A DNA stretch of 64,000 nt from Schwartzia succinivorans DSM 10502 (GCF_900129225.1 NZ_FQUG01000006.1:18769-82768), one strand, 5' to 3'; shown: positions 51,255 to 60,362, counted from the stretch's first letter. Translations and numbers: made by a program. The notes: generated by a model not told the origin, from the letters alone.

Positions 51255-52181
51255 CTACTCTTTCCTTTTTCTCTCGTACTTTCTCGGCGTGAACCTTCTG
51301 CCCTCAGGCTTTTTCTTTTTCTTGAAGGCATCGGGGTCGTATATGAGGTTCGCGGACATTCTGCCCAGCACCTCATGTATTTTTTCTTCTGTGAGCTTTT
51401 CGGGAGGAAGAAGAGTTTTCAGCATGACTATTTTCCTCGCGTCCTCGCTTGTTTCGTCTCCTACCTTTACCCTTCTTGAAAGGCTCCTTATCAGCTCAAG
51501 ACGCTGCTCCATTGCCGCCTGCGGGCTGCAGTGGAAGCTCTCATACAGCTCCGCGTAGGAGCACCAGGGCTTTTTGAGGATTGCCCTTCTGATTGCTTCC
51601 TTTTCCTTCTCCCGTCTTTTTCTCTCGCATATTCCGCATACGCTTTTGCCGGGAGGACACAGTACTCCGCAGTCTGCACAGACGTGACAGCCCTTTTTCC
51701 TTTTGTCCCTGTCTGTTGCTTCCTTCTTCGCAAAGGCCCGTTCCGCTGCTTTTCTTACGTCCTCGTCCTTTATGCTGCCGCATGCGGAGGCTGCCTTTTC
51801 TATATCGCAGCCCTCGGGATTTATTATGACAGGCTCATTTTCCCCATCATTTGTATCTTTTTTTATTTGTTTTTCTTTTATTATAAAGTTTGTGTAACGT
51901 ATTGATGTTACAAGCTCCGTTGCGACGAAGCCGTTTATTTTGTCTATCAGCTCACGCTCCATGTATTTTAGCTGGGTTGACCATGCCGGACTGTCGGCAT
52001 TGAGAAAAAGCGTCCGAAAGTCCATGCGCACGGGCTTTACGTGCATAGCAATCTGCGGTCCGACTATTTTTTCCCAGTTATAAAACATAAGGTGCATCTG
52101 ATAATCCTTTTTGCCCTTCATGTTGTTTATGAACCTTGGCAATATTGCCTGCAGGCTTTCTGTGGTTTTCGTCCTTGGCAT
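51255..52181 (-). CDS. DUF721 (DciA-like) protein with zinc-ribbon region
   Basis: A 308-residue protein. Residues 1-100 (LQAILPRFINNMKGKKDYQM, FYNWEKIVGPQIAMHVKPVR, LFLNADSPAWSTQLKYMERE) are a DUF721/DciA domain; DciA loads the replicative helicase in bacteria lacking DnaC. A middle region has a four-cysteine cluster, CHVCADCGVLCPPGKSVCG. The last 100 residues are basic and helical. It lies next to recF, the usual place in Negativicutes and Clostridia. Whether it loads DnaB here is inference. Confidence 0.85.
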   Translation of the reverse strand: MPRTKTTESLQAILPRFINNMKGKKDYQMHLMFYNWEKIVGPQIAMHVKPVRMDFRTLFLNADSPAWSTQLKYMERELIDKINGFVATELVTSIRYTNFIIKEKQIKKDTNDGENEPVIINPEGCDIEKAASACGSIKDEDVRKAAERAFAKKEATDRDKRKKGCHVCADCGVLCPPGKSVCGICERKRREKEKEAIRRAILKKPWCSYAELYESFHCSPQAAMEQRLELIRSLSRRVKVGDETSEDARKIVMLKTLLPPEKLTEEKIHEVLGRMSANLIYDPDAFKKKKKPEGRRFTPRKYERKRKE

Positions 52182-52185
52182 ACAC

Positions 52186-53292
52186 TCACCCCGCTTCGAC
52201 GGTTCCTGCCTTTACATGATATATGTGTCCGAACTCTTTTTCAGGAAAATATGCCTCGTCCGTGGCTGTGATAAGCGTCTGTATATGCTCCTCGCGGATA
52301 AAATCAAGGAGCTTTTCGCGGCGTCCGCGGTCCAGCTCGCTCATTACATCATCAAGAAGAAGGACGGGATATTCCCCTGTTTCCTCCTTAAAGAACGCAA
52401 GCTCGGAGAGCTTCAGCGCCAGTGCTCCCGTTCTCTGCTGGCCCTGTGAGCCATAGGAGCGGAGGTCCATTCCGTTCACGAAAAAGGCAAGGTCGTCCCG
52501 ATGAGGCCCTACCCCCGTGGCGCCTCTAATGATGTCCTTTTCCTGAGACTCCCTCAGCCTCTGATTATACCATGATGAAAGCTCCTCTGTCACAGTACCC
52601 TCCTCCATGCCGTGCAGCTCGTACACAAGAGAAAGCTCTTCCCTTTCCCCTGATATTTTCCGCTGCATCCTGTCGGCTATTTCATTGAGGAGTCCTACTG
52701 CCTTCTGTCTTTTTTTCACTATGCGCGCGGCAAGTGGTGCCAGCTGCTCATCCCACAAATCCAGCATGGAGCGCTGAGCCTGATGCTCCCTTATCCTTTT
52801 AAGCAGCGTGTTTCTCTGGGTAATAACCCTCGTATAGACCGCAAGGTCATGAAAATACGCAGGGTCTGCCTGGGATATTTCCATATCAAGAAAGCGCCGG
52901 CGTCCTGCCGGCGCTCCCTTTATGAGAAAAAGATCCTCCGGAGAAAAAAGTACGACGTTTATCGCGCCAATAAGCTCCTTTGTGCGTATCGGCTGACCAT
53001 TGTACATTATTCTGCGTCTTTTTCCCCGTTCAAAATGAAACTCAAGGGTGTTTTCGACTCCTATGCGTTCGAAAACAAGGGAAAGAAATCCCTTTGGCTC
53101 CTCCCAACGAATCAGCTCACCGTCAACAGAGGTGCGGTGAGAACGTGCCAATGCCGAGTAATACACGGCCTCAAGCACGTTTGTTTTTCCCTGGGCGTTC
53201 TGCCCGAGGAAAACATTTATGTCCTCATCGAGAGAAAGAGACAGGGCTTCATAGTTCCTGTAGTTTCTCAATTCCATGGAGCGGATTTTCAT
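52186..53292 (-). CDS. recF: DNA replication/repair protein RecF
   Basis: A 368-residue RecF, an SMC-like ATPase that loads RecA with RecO and RecR. Walker A is FLGQNAQGKTNVLEAVYY, the signature region SYGSQGQQRTGALALKLSEL and Walker B VLLLDDVMSELD. The N-terminal IRSMELRNYRNYEALSLS is typical. It follows the S4-domain gene by two bases in the dnaA-dnaN-yaaA-recF order. Confidence 0.97.
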   Translation of the reverse strand: MKIRSMELRNYRNYEALSLSLDEDINVFLGQNAQGKTNVLEAVYYSALARSHRTSVDGELIRWEEPKGFLSLVFERIGVENTLEFHFERGKRRRIMYNGQPIRTKELIGAINVVLFSPEDLFLIKGAPAGRRRFLDMEISQADPAYFHDLAVYTRVITQRNTLLKRIREHQAQRSMLDLWDEQLAPLAARIVKKRQKAVGLLNEIADRMQRKISGEREELSLVYELHGMEEGTVTEELSSWYNQRLRESQEKDIIRGATGVGPHRDDLAFFVNGMDLRSYGSQGQQRTGALALKLSELAFFKEETGEYPVLLLDDVMSELDRGRREKLLDFIREEHIQTLITATDEAYFPEKEFGHIYHVKAGTVEAG

Positions 53293-53294
53293 AG

Positions 53295-53522
53295 TTATCC
53301 CTCACGCACGACCTTGTATTCCACTTTTCCGTCGTCTGTAATCAGCGTTATCACGTCGCCGTCGTGCAGCTTTCTTCTGCGGGCGGTTTCTACCTCTCCG
53401 TTTTTGAGTATTCTTTCGTCAGCTATCCATGCCTTTACCTCGCCGCCTGTCATGACAGCTCCGGCAATTTTAAGGAACTGGTCCAGCTGAATATCCTCTG
53501 TGTGAATGCTTATGTTTTCCAT
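53295..53522 (-). CDS. yaaA: S4-domain RNA-binding protein (YaaA type)
   Basis: A 75-residue S4-like protein: IQLDQFLKIAGAVMTGGEVK, RILKNGEVETARRRKLHDGD and VITLITDDGKVEY. It is the small RNA-binding protein usually encoded between dnaN and recF in Firmicutes (YaaA/RlbA), linked to 50S ribosome assembly in Bacillus. Eleven bases after dnaN. Confidence 0.93.
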   Translation of the reverse strand: MENISIHTEDIQLDQFLKIAGAVMTGGEVKAWIADERILKNGEVETARRRKLHDGDVITLITDDGKVEYKVVREG

Positions 53523-53533
53523 TTTTCTTCCTC

Positions 53534-54649
53534 TTACCTTGAAACACGTACAGGCGTGACTATATAGATAAATGCCTCGTCCTCTGTCTCACGTACAGCT
53601 GCAGGATTAAGGGATTCATTCAGGGAAAGGTAAAATTCCTTCGTGTCCACATGCTTCAGAACGTCTGTGATATATGTACCGTTGAAGGCTATCTGCACGT
53701 CAGGTCCGTCTATTACTACCGGCACGGTTTCCTCCGCGTGTCCTATCTCGGGGCTGTTTGAGGAAATGTGTACCTGTCCCATGCTGAAATCCAGCTTTAC
53801 GATGTTGTATTCCGAAGAACGGGCGATAAGGGACACACGGTTCACCGCAGCCATAAACGCCGCCGTGTCAATGGTGACGCGGGTTTTGAAGTCTGACGGT
53901 ATTACACGGTGATAGTCAGGGAACTGGCCCTCAATAAGACGTGATGTAAGGTAAAGATTATCGAAGGAGAAACTAATCTCATTATATGAGATATTTACTG
54001 TAACATCACACGGAATATCAGAATTAAGTCCGTGCTCCAGCTCTCCCAAAATTCTTGCAGGGATAATTACCTGTTTTTTATCTCCTTCGTATCCCTCAAG
54101 CACCTCCTGGTCAAGGGAAAGACGGTGTGTGTTTGTGGCAGCCATGCGTACTGCTTCCTCCTCCAGCTCCAGAAGGCAGCCTGTGAAGATAAGACGTGTT
54201 TCGTCGTTCGCGCAGGCGAAGGAGGTTTTTCTGATGAGCTTTTTCAGCACCGTATCGCGGATTGTGAAGTGCGACGCGTTGTTGAGCGGCCTGATGCATG
54301 GGAATTCCTCGGAGTTCATCTTCAGAAGGGTGAAGTGTGCTGAACCGGAGGAAATATGGATTGTATTGTCATTGTTATCGTTTGTGAGTGTTACAGTATT
54401 TCCCGGAAGATTTCTTGATACTTCAGAAAAATAACGTCCCGGAGCGACGAGAATGCCTTCCTCCTCTACGTCAGCTTCGATTTTGCATACTACACCTATT
54501 TCGTAGTCTGTTGCCTGAAGCTCCAATGTTCCTTCAGAGGCTTTCATGTAGATGCCTGAAAGAATAGGTGTCTGGGGCTTTGTTGCTACAGCCCGTCCTG
54601 CTATCTGAAGTGCCTGTATAAGGTCATTTTTTGAGCAATTGAATTTCAA
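53534..54649 (-). CDS. dnaN: DNA polymerase III subunit beta (sliding clamp)
   Basis: A 371-residue clamp that encircles DNA and tethers polymerase III. Typical segments are MKFNCSKNDLIQALQIAGRA, KPQTPILSGIYMKA, GEFPDYHRVIPSDF-like EGQFPDYHRVIPSDF, and the C-terminal ESLNPAAVRETEDEAFIYIV with TPVR.. near the end. It is the second gene of the dnaA operon on the minus strand, separated from dnaA by 253 bases with DnaA boxes. Confidence 0.98.
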   Translation of the reverse strand: MKFNCSKNDLIQALQIAGRAVATKPQTPILSGIYMKASEGTLELQATDYEIGVVCKIEADVEEEGILVAPGRYFSEVSRNLPGNTVTLTNDNNDNTIHISSGSAHFTLLKMNSEEFPCIRPLNNASHFTIRDTVLKKLIRKTSFACANDETRLIFTGCLLELEEEAVRMAATNTHRLSLDQEVLEGYEGDKKQVIIPARILGELEHGLNSDIPCDVTVNISYNEISFSFDNLYLTSRLIEGQFPDYHRVIPSDFKTRVTIDTAAFMAAVNRVSLIARSSEYNIVKLDFSMGQVHISSNSPEIGHAEETVPVVIDGPDVQIAFNGTYITDVLKHVDTKEFYLSLNESLNPAAVRETEDEAFIYIVTPVRVSR

Positions 54650-54719
54650 TGTTATGCACCTCTCCCGTTTTTTTATGATAGATTATAAATTTTAAAAAAA
54701 TAGTAGACGTAGTAGTAGG

Positions 54720-54892
54720 GCCTGTGGAAATGTGGAAAAATATCTTTTCCTCCGAAAAATTAAGAGAAAATCGGCGTGGAAAAAGTTGTCAATAACTAAG
54801 AATAGTTATCCACATATAAACATGGATAACCGTCCTTGTGATCTTATCAACATTTGGCCCACAGGATTTGCAGAGGATATTCACAGGAAAAT
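54720..54892. promoter_or_regulatory. DnaA-box cluster between dnaA and dnaN (origin part 2)
   Basis: TTATCCACA at 54806-54814 is a perfect DnaA box. TTATCAACA at 54844-54852 differs by one base, and TGTGGAAAA/TGTGGAAAT at 54723-54739 and CATGGATAA at 54821 are weaker. An AT-rich run (54661-54710) adjoins. With the cluster upstream of dnaA it makes a bipartite origin like that of Bacillus. Confidence 0.75.
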
Positions 54893-54902
54893 ATGGATAT
54901 CC

Positions 54903-56327
54903 TCAAACCCGTTCTATTCTTTGTCTCAAATCCTTTATGGTTGTGTCGAGCTTGTTGTCTTTTTTCATTTCTTCCTCTATCGTGGTGCAGGCGTGCATGA
55001 CTGTTGTATGGTCACGGCCGAAGCAGCTTCCGATATTCGGAAGGGATATGTCTGTAAGAGTCCTGCAGAGATACATTGCTATCTGGCGCGGGACTACAAG
55101 GTCGCGGGTTCTTTTCTTGGAGAGAAGTGCCTCAACCTTGATTTTGAAGTACTGTGCCACGATTTCCTGAATCAGCTCAATGGTGATTTCCACGGTTTTC
55201 GTCGTCGGGTAGATGTTCTTCATGGCTTCCGCGACTATTTCCGTTGTTATCGGCTGATTGCTGAGGGACGCAAAGGCGCTGACGCGTGTAAGGGCGCCCT
55301 CAAGCTCACGGATGTTGCTGTTGATGCGGCTTGCGATGTAGTAAAGAACCTCGTTCGGCGCGTCAATGTTTTCGAGAATTGCCTTTTTCTTCAGGATTGC
55401 GATTCTCGTTTCAAGGTCAGGTGCCTGAATATCCGTGATGAGTCCCCATTCAAAGCGTGAGCGGAGACGTTCCTCCAGGGTCTGGATTTCCTTCGGATGA
55501 CGGTCGCTGGAGAGGATTATCTGTTTCCCCGCGTCGTAGAGCGTGTTGAAGGTGTGGAAGAATTCCTCCTGGGTATGCTCTTTCTTGTAGAGGAACTGGA
55601 TATCGTCAACAAGAAGCACGTCAATGGTGCGGTATTTCTGTCTGAAATTCTCGGATTTACCGTCCATGATGGAGTTAATCAGCTCGTTTGTGAATTTTTC
55701 ACTGGAAATATACAAAACGCGCTTCTGCGGGTCGTTTTTCAGAATCTGATTTCCGATTGCCTGCATCAGATGTGTTTTTCCGAGTCCCACACTTCCGTAC
55801 ATGAAAAGAGGATTGTATGCCTTGCCCGGCGCTTCCGCGACAGCGAGGGCAGCTGCGTGGGCAAGCTTGTTGGAGCTGCCTGTTACGAACGTATCAAAGG
55901 TGTATTTCGCGTTCAGCGAGGAACGGTCTCCCGGAGGAATCGGCGCCAATGGCTGTGCCTCTGCCTCCTGCTGATATGCTTCTGTCACTTCCGCAGTGCT
56001 TTCCGCGGCGGGCTGCGGTGAAGTGAAGAGCGTCGGCTGTGTTTCCTTTTCCTCCGGTTTGCTTTCCTCCTGCTTCTGAACGACCTGAAGAGTGATATCA
56101 ACCGGATGTCCCAGTATCTGCTTTGTAGATTCATTGATAAAGGGGAGATACAGGTTATTTATATAATCCTTTGAAAAGCTGTTGGGAATTCCGAGGGTGA
56201 GCTCGGTCTCCGAAAGAGAAATCGGAGTGATCGGTTCAAGCCAGCGCTGGAACTTTTCCTCGGCAAAGCTTTCCCGCAGTTTTCCAAGTATCTCTGTCCA
56301 GATCACCTGAAGTTCATTCTGTTCCAT
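54903..56327 (-). CDS. dnaA: Chromosomal replication initiator DnaA
   Basis: A 474-residue DnaA. Domain I starts MEQNELQVIWTEILGKLRES; domain II is a Glu/Pro/Ala-rich linker (about residues 85-135). Domain III has NAKYTFDTFVTGSSNKLAHA, Walker A GSVGLGKTHLM and Walker B LLVDDIQFL. Domain IV has the DNA-binding signature FGRDHTTVMHACTTIEEE. It is flanked by DnaA-box clusters, as expected for an autoregulated initiator gene at oriC. The domain II linker is acidic and longer than in Bacillus. Confidence 0.98.
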   Translation of the reverse strand: MEQNELQVIWTEILGKLRESFAEEKFQRWLEPITPISLSETELTLGIPNSFSKDYINNLYLPFINESTKQILGHPVDITLQVVQKQEESKPEEKETQPTLFTSPQPAAESTAEVTEAYQQEAEAQPLAPIPPGDRSSLNAKYTFDTFVTGSSNKLAHAAALAVAEAPGKAYNPLFMYGSVGLGKTHLMQAIGNQILKNDPQKRVLYISSEKFTNELINSIMDGKSENFRQKYRTIDVLLVDDIQFLYKKEHTQEEFFHTFNTLYDAGKQIILSSDRHPKEIQTLEERLRSRFEWGLITDIQAPDLETRIAILKKKAILENIDAPNEVLYYIASRINSNIRELEGALTRVSAFASLSNQPITTEIVAEAMKNIYPTTKTVEITIELIQEIVAQYFKIKVEALLSKKRTRDLVVPRQIAMYLCRTLTDISLPNIGSCFGRDHTTVMHACTTIEEEMKKDNKLDTTIKDLRQRIERV

Positions 56328-56339
56328 TCTTTAAATCCT

Positions 56340-56620
56340 TCCTGCAGTTAAAAAATTCTTATCCACATTTTTATGCACACTTGTGGATAAGTAATCAGCG
56401 TTTTCCTGTTATTTAAGTTTTTTTATGAAATATGCGTCAGATTTTGCCTTTTTCAAGGGATATATAATAGAAAGAAAAATAAAATTTCCTTCAAAATCTC
56501 AAAATGACACCAAAAACAGTTTATCAAACAAAGAAAAAGTTATCAACAATTTTTACTGGAAAAAGGTGGAAAAGATTTATGTTTATCCACAGAATGAAGT
56601 GGATGACGGACTGTAAAAAT
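56340..56620. other. Replication origin region upstream of dnaA (oriC candidate)
   Basis: Between the divergent dnaA and rpmH genes. Perfect DnaA boxes: TTATCCACA 56359-56367, TGTGGATAA 56382-56390 and TTATCCACA 56583-56591. One-mismatch boxes: TTATGCACA 56371-56379 and TTATCAACA 56540-56548. An AT-rich stretch at 56405-56530 could be the unwinding element. Gene polarity switches here from minus to plus, supporting oriC. Confidence 0.85.
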
Positions 56621-56621
56621 C

Positions 56622-56650
56622 TTGACACCCCGATAGCTGTAGTCTATAAT
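56622..56650 (+). promoter_or_regulatory. Promoter of rpmH
   Basis: TTGACA (56622-56627) and TATAAT (56645-56650) with exactly 17 bases between them, 84 bases before the rpmH start. Both elements match the sigma-70 consensus perfectly. Confidence 0.9.
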
Positions 56651-56733
56651 CTTTATAGTTTCGTTCGTGGTATTCATGTTTTTTATAATATAGAAGCAAT
56701 AGTTACCCGAATGCTGAAAAGGAGGTGCACATT

Positions 56734-56868
56734 GTGAAACAGACGTATCAGCCGAATAAGCATTGGCGTAAAGTAACCCATGGCTTCCGTGCCCGCATGA
56801 AGACGAAGGGCGGTCGACTGGTCCTGAAGGCTCGCCGCCAGAAGGGCAGAAAGAAGCTGTCGGCTTAA
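56734..56868 (+). CDS. rpmH: Ribosomal protein L34
   Basis: A 44-residue protein, the family's usual length: [19 protein letters not shown] then [20 protein letters not shown], ending LSA. The start is a GTG at 56734 behind AAGGAGGTG. It is the first gene to the right of oriC and belongs to the large ribosomal subunit. A terminator-like hairpin follows before rnpA. Confidence 0.97.
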   Translation: MKQTYQPNKHWRKVTHGFRARMKTKGGRLVLKARRQKGRKKLSA

Positions 56869-56870
56869 TC

Positions 56871-56898
56871 ATAGGTCACTCCGGTGACCTATTTTTTC
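56871..56898 (+). terminator. Terminator/attenuator between rpmH and rnpA
   Basis: ATAGGTCAC and GTGACCTAT form a perfect stem with a TCCG loop region, followed by six T. It should reduce read-through from the strong rpmH promoter into rnpA, which is needed in smaller amount. Confidence 0.88.
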
Positions 56899-56926
56899 CA
56901 TCTGAGGAAAAAGAGGTTCGTTCTCT

Positions 56927-57283
56927 ATGCTAAAGCTGCCAAAGCGCAGGATTCTGCGCAATAAGCGGATGTTCCAGGAAGTTTACAAAAAAGGACGTTC
57001 GTGGGCAAACCGTTATCTGGTTCTTTATGTGTTTCCGGCGATTGGGCTGGAACGCAAGGCCGGCTTCGCTGCAGGAAAAAAACTTGGAAATGCAGTTACA
57101 CGCAACCGTATGAAAAGGCTAATGCGTGAAAGCTACAGGAAAAATCAGCTCATCCTTAAGGATGAGATATGGCTTCTCCTTGTGGCGCGCAAGCCTGCTG
57201 TTGCTGTAAAGCAGCCGGTCATGGAAAAAGCCTTTCTCGATTTGGGCAGAAAGGCGGACATTATACGGCAGGAGGCGGAATGA
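56927..57283 (+). CDS. rnpA: Ribonuclease P protein component
   Basis: A 118-residue Rnp[21 protein letters not shown], then [20 protein letters not shown] with the conserved RNR..R.. RNA-binding helix. It assists the RNase P RNA in trimming tRNA 5' leaders. Its stop overlaps the start region of yidD. Confidence 0.96.
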   Translation: MLKLPKRRILRNKRMFQEVYKKGRSWANRYLVLYVFPAIGLERKAGFAAGKKLGNAVTRNRMKRLMRESYRKNQLILKDEIWLLLVARKPAVAVKQPVMEKAFLDLGRKADIIRQEAE

Positions 57284-57495
57284 TGGTAAAGAAATTCATC
57301 CTGTTTCTCATTTCGTTTTATCAGGTATGTATTTCTCCGCTGAAAATGCCGTGTTGCCGCTATGTTCCGACATGCTCGGAATACGCGCGCATTGCCGTTG
57401 AAAAATATGGGCCCCGGAAGGGCTGCTGGCTGGCGTTCAAGCGCATTATGCGCTGTCACCCGTTTCATGCCGGCGGCTACGACCCTGTTCCATGA
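57283..57495 (+). CDS. yidD: Membrane protein insertion efficiency factor YidD
   Basis: A 70-residue protein: [39 protein letters not shown] and [20 protein letters not shown], with the conserved cysteines and the P-F-H-G-G-Y-D-P end. It works with YidC at the inner membrane. Either of two adjacent ATG codons (57280 or 57283) could start it; the second is better spaced from GGAGG. It overlaps rnpA. Confidence 0.95.
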   Translation: MVKKFILFLISFYQVCISPLKMPCCRYVPTCSEYARIAVEKYGPRKGCWLAFKRIMRCHPFHAGGYDPVP

Positions 57496-57501
57496 GTATA
57501 G

Positions 57502-57531
57502 AATCCGGTCTTGACGGCCGGATTGCTTTTT
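57502..57531 (+). terminator. Hairpin between yidD and yidC
   Basis: AATCCGGTC and the CGGCCGGATT arm form a short GC-rich stem followed by GCTTTTTAA. It lies within an otherwise continuous gene run and would lower transcription into yidC. Confidence 0.7.
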
Positions 57532-57548
57532 AACTGGGATGTGATTTT

Positions 57549-58259
57549 TTGGATTTTTTGTGGTCCTTGTTTGAACCGTTCGTGCTGATGATTCAGAAGG
57601 GCGTGGAGTTTATTCACGGTATTCTTGAGTCCTCCGCGGGGATTGAGAGCTATGGTCTTTCCATCATCATTCTGACGATTGTTCTTAAAATGGTGATGTA
57701 TCCTCTGACGGTCAAGCAGATCAAGTCTATGAAGGCTATGCAGGAGCTGCAGCCTGAGATGAAGCGTCTCCAGCAGACGTATCAGGGAGATCCGCAGAGG
57801 CTTCAGGCCGAAATGGCCAAGCTTTATAAGGACAAGGGTGTAAATCCTCTTTCCGGATGTCTTCCGATGCTGGTGCAGATGCCTATTCTCATGGCTATTT
57901 ATTATGCCCTGCGGGATACGACGTATCAGGGAGGAAATCCTGCCTTCCTTTGGATGCCGACTCTTTCCGAGCCGGATCCGTACTACATTCTGCCGATTCT
58001 GTCGATGGCGTCTACGTTCCTCGTACAGCAGCAGACTACCGCGGACAACAATAATCAGCAGATGAAGATGATGATGTATATCATGCCTCTTTTCATCGGC
58101 TGGATGAGTATGAACTTTGCTGCAGGTCTTGTCCTTTACTGGGTAACGATGAATATCGTCCAGATTGGCCAGCAGTGGTGGATGTTCCGTAACGAGGAAG
58201 CACCCAAGAATGCGGCAAAGGAATCGAAAAAGAAGGATAAAAAGGGCAGGAAGGGGTAA
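57549..58259 (+). CDS. yidC: Membrane protein insertase YidC (Oxa1/SpoIIIJ type)
   Basis: A 236-residue YidC of the short Gram-positive type, without the large periplasmic domain of proteobacterial YidC. Five hydrophobic segments, VKQIKSMKAMQELQPEMKRL, KGVNPLSGCLPMLVQMPILM and the later FIGWMSMNFAAGLVLYWVT are typical. The tail is Lys-rich. No lipoprotein signal cysteine is present at the N-terminus. The start is a TTG at 57549. Inserts proteins in the inner membrane together with SecYEG or alone. Confidence 0.95.
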   Translation: MDFLWSLFEPFVLMIQKGVEFIHGILESSAGIESYGLSIIILTIVLKMVMYPLTVKQIKSMKAMQELQPEMKRLQQTYQGDPQRLQAEMAKLYKDKGVNPLSGCLPMLVQMPILMAIYYALRDTTYQGGNPAFLWMPTLSEPDPYYILPILSMASTFLVQQQTTADNNNQQMKMMMYIMPLFIGWMSMNFAAGLVLYWVTMNIVQIGQQWWMFRNEEAPKNAAKESKKKDKKGRKG

Positions 58260-58261
58260 AT

Positions 58262-58903
58262 ATGATGGATGCAAGTGTTGAAAAGACCGGCAAAACCATC
58301 GAAGAAGCACGCCAGGCAGCTCTTGATGAGCTTGGTGCGTCTCTCGAGGAAGTTAAAGTAGAGATTATTGCGGAACCTTCTAAGGGCTTTTTTGGAATCA
58401 TAGGGGGACACGAGGCAAAGGTCCGTGTTACCCGTATAGAGAAATCCCCGGCGGATACAGCAAAGGATTTCATGAAGAAAATCTTTGCTTCCATGGACCT
58501 TGATGTAAAAATCGAGGAGGAGAAGACGGAGGATGCTGTCTGCTTCAATCTCGTCGGTGAGAATCTCGGTGTGCTTATCGGAAAGCACGGGCAGACTCTG
58601 GACGCCCTGCAGTATCTGGTAAATCTTGCTGCAAACAGGAGCCGTACCGAGGACAGGGTTTACTTCATTCTCGATATCGAGAAATACCGCGAGAGACGTG
58701 AGGAAACTCTCTGCCATCTTGCAGCCCGTCTTGCGGATAAGGTTTCCCGTTCCGGGGACAAGATTGTGCTTGAGCCGATGAACAGGCACGAGCGTAAAAT
58801 CATACATGTGGCATTGCAGAACGATAAGCGCGTGCGCACCTACAGCTCCGGCGAGGAGCCGTTCCGCAAGGTCGTAATCGAAGCGAACCGTCCGAAGAGA
58901 TAA
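58262..58903 (+). CDS. jag: Jag/KhpB RNA-binding protein
   Basis: A 213-residue protein with three domains in order: Jag_N (SVEKTGKTIEEARQAALDEL, residues 1-55), KH (NLVGENLGVLIGKHGQTLDA, about 95-130) and R3H (PMNRHERKIIHVALQNDKRV, about 175-205). The GKHG loop of the KH domain is intact. KhpB binds RNA, often together with KhpA, and affects cell division and envelope genes. It starts two bases after yidC. Confidence 0.95.
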   Translation: MMDASVEKTGKTIEEARQAALDELGASLEEVKVEIIAEPSKGFFGIIGGHEAKVRVTRIEKSPADTAKDFMKKIFASMDLDVKIEEEKTEDAVCFNLVGENLGVLIGKHGQTLDALQYLVNLAANRSRTEDRVYFILDIEKYRERREETLCHLAARLADKVSRSGDKIVLEPMNRHERKIIHVALQNDKRVRTYSSGEEPFRKVVIEANRPKR

Positions 58904-58927
58904 GGACGGTCCGTAAGGAGAGAACTG

Positions 58928-58966
58928 TGAAAGGGCTGTCTCAATACCGGAGGCAGCTCTTTTTTG
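58928..58966 (+). terminator. Terminator between jag and mnmE
   Basis: GGGCTGTCTC and GAGGCAGCTC form a stem with two G-U pairs, followed by TTTTTT. mnmE likely has some read-through or its own promoter. Confidence 0.8.
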
Positions 58967-58979
58967 GTAGGAGGAATAT

Positions 58980-60362
58980 ATGATGCAGCAGGAGGATACC
59001 ATAAGCGCCATTGCCACGCCGCCCGGAGAAGGCGGAATAGGTATAGTGCGTATCAGCGGTCCGAATGCGGTAAAGACTGCGGCTGAGATTTTTTGGCCGA
59101 AGAGCTGCGCTTCCTTTACGGAGGCGGAATCCCACCGCGCCTATTACGGAAAAATAATGGACGGGGGACGCATGGTGGATGAAGCTGTTGTCATTTTGAT
59201 GCGGGCGCCTCATTCCTATACAAAAGAGGACGTCGTGGAGCTTCAGTGCCACGGGGGAAGCTTCGTTCTGCGCCGTGTCCTTGAGCTTACCTTCAGGCAC
59301 GGGGCAAGACCTGCGGAACCGGGAGAGTTCACGAAGCGGGCCTTTTTGAACGGGCGTCTTGACCTCACCCAGGCCCAGGCTGTCATGGACCTTATAGAGG
59401 CAAAGACAGACTCGTCCCTCCGCATGGCAGCGGGCCATCTTGAGGGCATGGTATCAAAGGAGATAAAGGGGCTTCGTCATGATATCCTTGAGATGATTGC
59501 CCATCTTGAGGCTTCCATAGATTTCCCTGAGGACGATATTGATGATGTGGTTATTGACGAGGTCCGTGAGAGAATATCGGATATCAGGGAAAAGCTTGTA
59601 AAGCTTGTCAAAACGGCGCACACGGGGAAAATCCTTCGCGACGGCCTTGAGACTGCCATAGTTGGACGTCCCAATGTGGGAAAATCCAGCCTTCTGAACG
59701 CCCTTCTCCATGAGGAGAGGGCCATAGTCACGGATATACCGGGAACGACAAGGGACAGCATAGAGGAATACGCCAATGTGGCAGGAGTTCCTCTCCATAT
59801 AATAGATACCGCGGGAATCCGCGCCACCGATGACCGCGTGGAAATGATGGGCGTGGAGCGCTCAAGGGGCTATATCGAAAAGGCGTCCCTGGTGCTGGCG
59901 CTCTTTGACGCGTCCTCAACCCTTCAAAAGGAGGACGAGGAGATTATAGGTCTTCTTCAGGACAAGGAAGCCATCGTGCTTCTCACGAAGGGGGACCTTG
60001 CGGCGGAGCTTACAAAGGAAGGCTTTGAGAAGCTTCTCCCGGGGAAAACCGTTCTGACAATCTCCACGAAATCAGGGGAGGGCATAGAGGCTCTTGAGCA
60101 GGAAATTCTTTCCCGTGTTTACGGTGATGAAGCCATCGAGCAGGAGGGGGCCTTCGTCGCCTCTGCCCGTGAAGCCCATCTTCTGAATGAAGCTGTTTCG
60201 GATATAGACGCGGTTCTTGATACCATCGAAAACGGAATGAGTGCCGACTTCGTGGTGATAGACCTCCGCACCCTTTGGGAAAAGCTGGGAGAAATAACAG
60301 GCGAAACCGTTGGCGAGGATATTATTGACGAGATATTCAGCCGTTTCTGCCTTGGAAAATAG
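58980..60362 (+). CDS. mnmE: tRNA modification GTPase MnmE
   Basis: A 460-residue GTPase that, with MnmG, makes the 5-carboxymethylaminomethyl group on U34 of certain tRNAs. The N-terminal domain has DTISAIATPPGEGGIGIVRI. The GTPase domain has G1 GRPNVGKSSLLNAL, G2/G3 GTTRDSIEEYANVAG and DTAGIRATDD. The C-terminus is DEIFSRFCLGK with the catalytic-type cysteine of the C-(I/L)GK motif. Two adjacent ATG codons could start it. Confidence 0.98.
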   Translation: MMQQEDTISAIATPPGEGGIGIVRISGPNAVKTAAEIFWPKSCASFTEAESHRAYYGKIMDGGRMVDEAVVILMRAPHSYTKEDVVELQCHGGSFVLRRVLELTFRHGARPAEPGEFTKRAFLNGRLDLTQAQAVMDLIEAKTDSSLRMAAGHLEGMVSKEIKGLRHDILEMIAHLEASIDFPEDDIDDVVIDEVRERISDIREKLVKLVKTAHTGKILRDGLETAIVGRPNVGKSSLLNALLHEERAIVTDIPGTTRDSIEEYANVAGVPLHIIDTAGIRATDDRVEMMGVERSRGYIEKASLVLALFDASSTLQKEDEEIIGLLQDKEAIVLLTKGDLAAELTKEGFEKLLPGKTVLTISTKSGEGIEALEQEILSRVYGDEAIEQEGAFVASAREAHLLNEAVSDIDAVLDTIENGMSADFVVIDLRTLWEKLGEITGETVGEDIIDEIFSRFCLGK

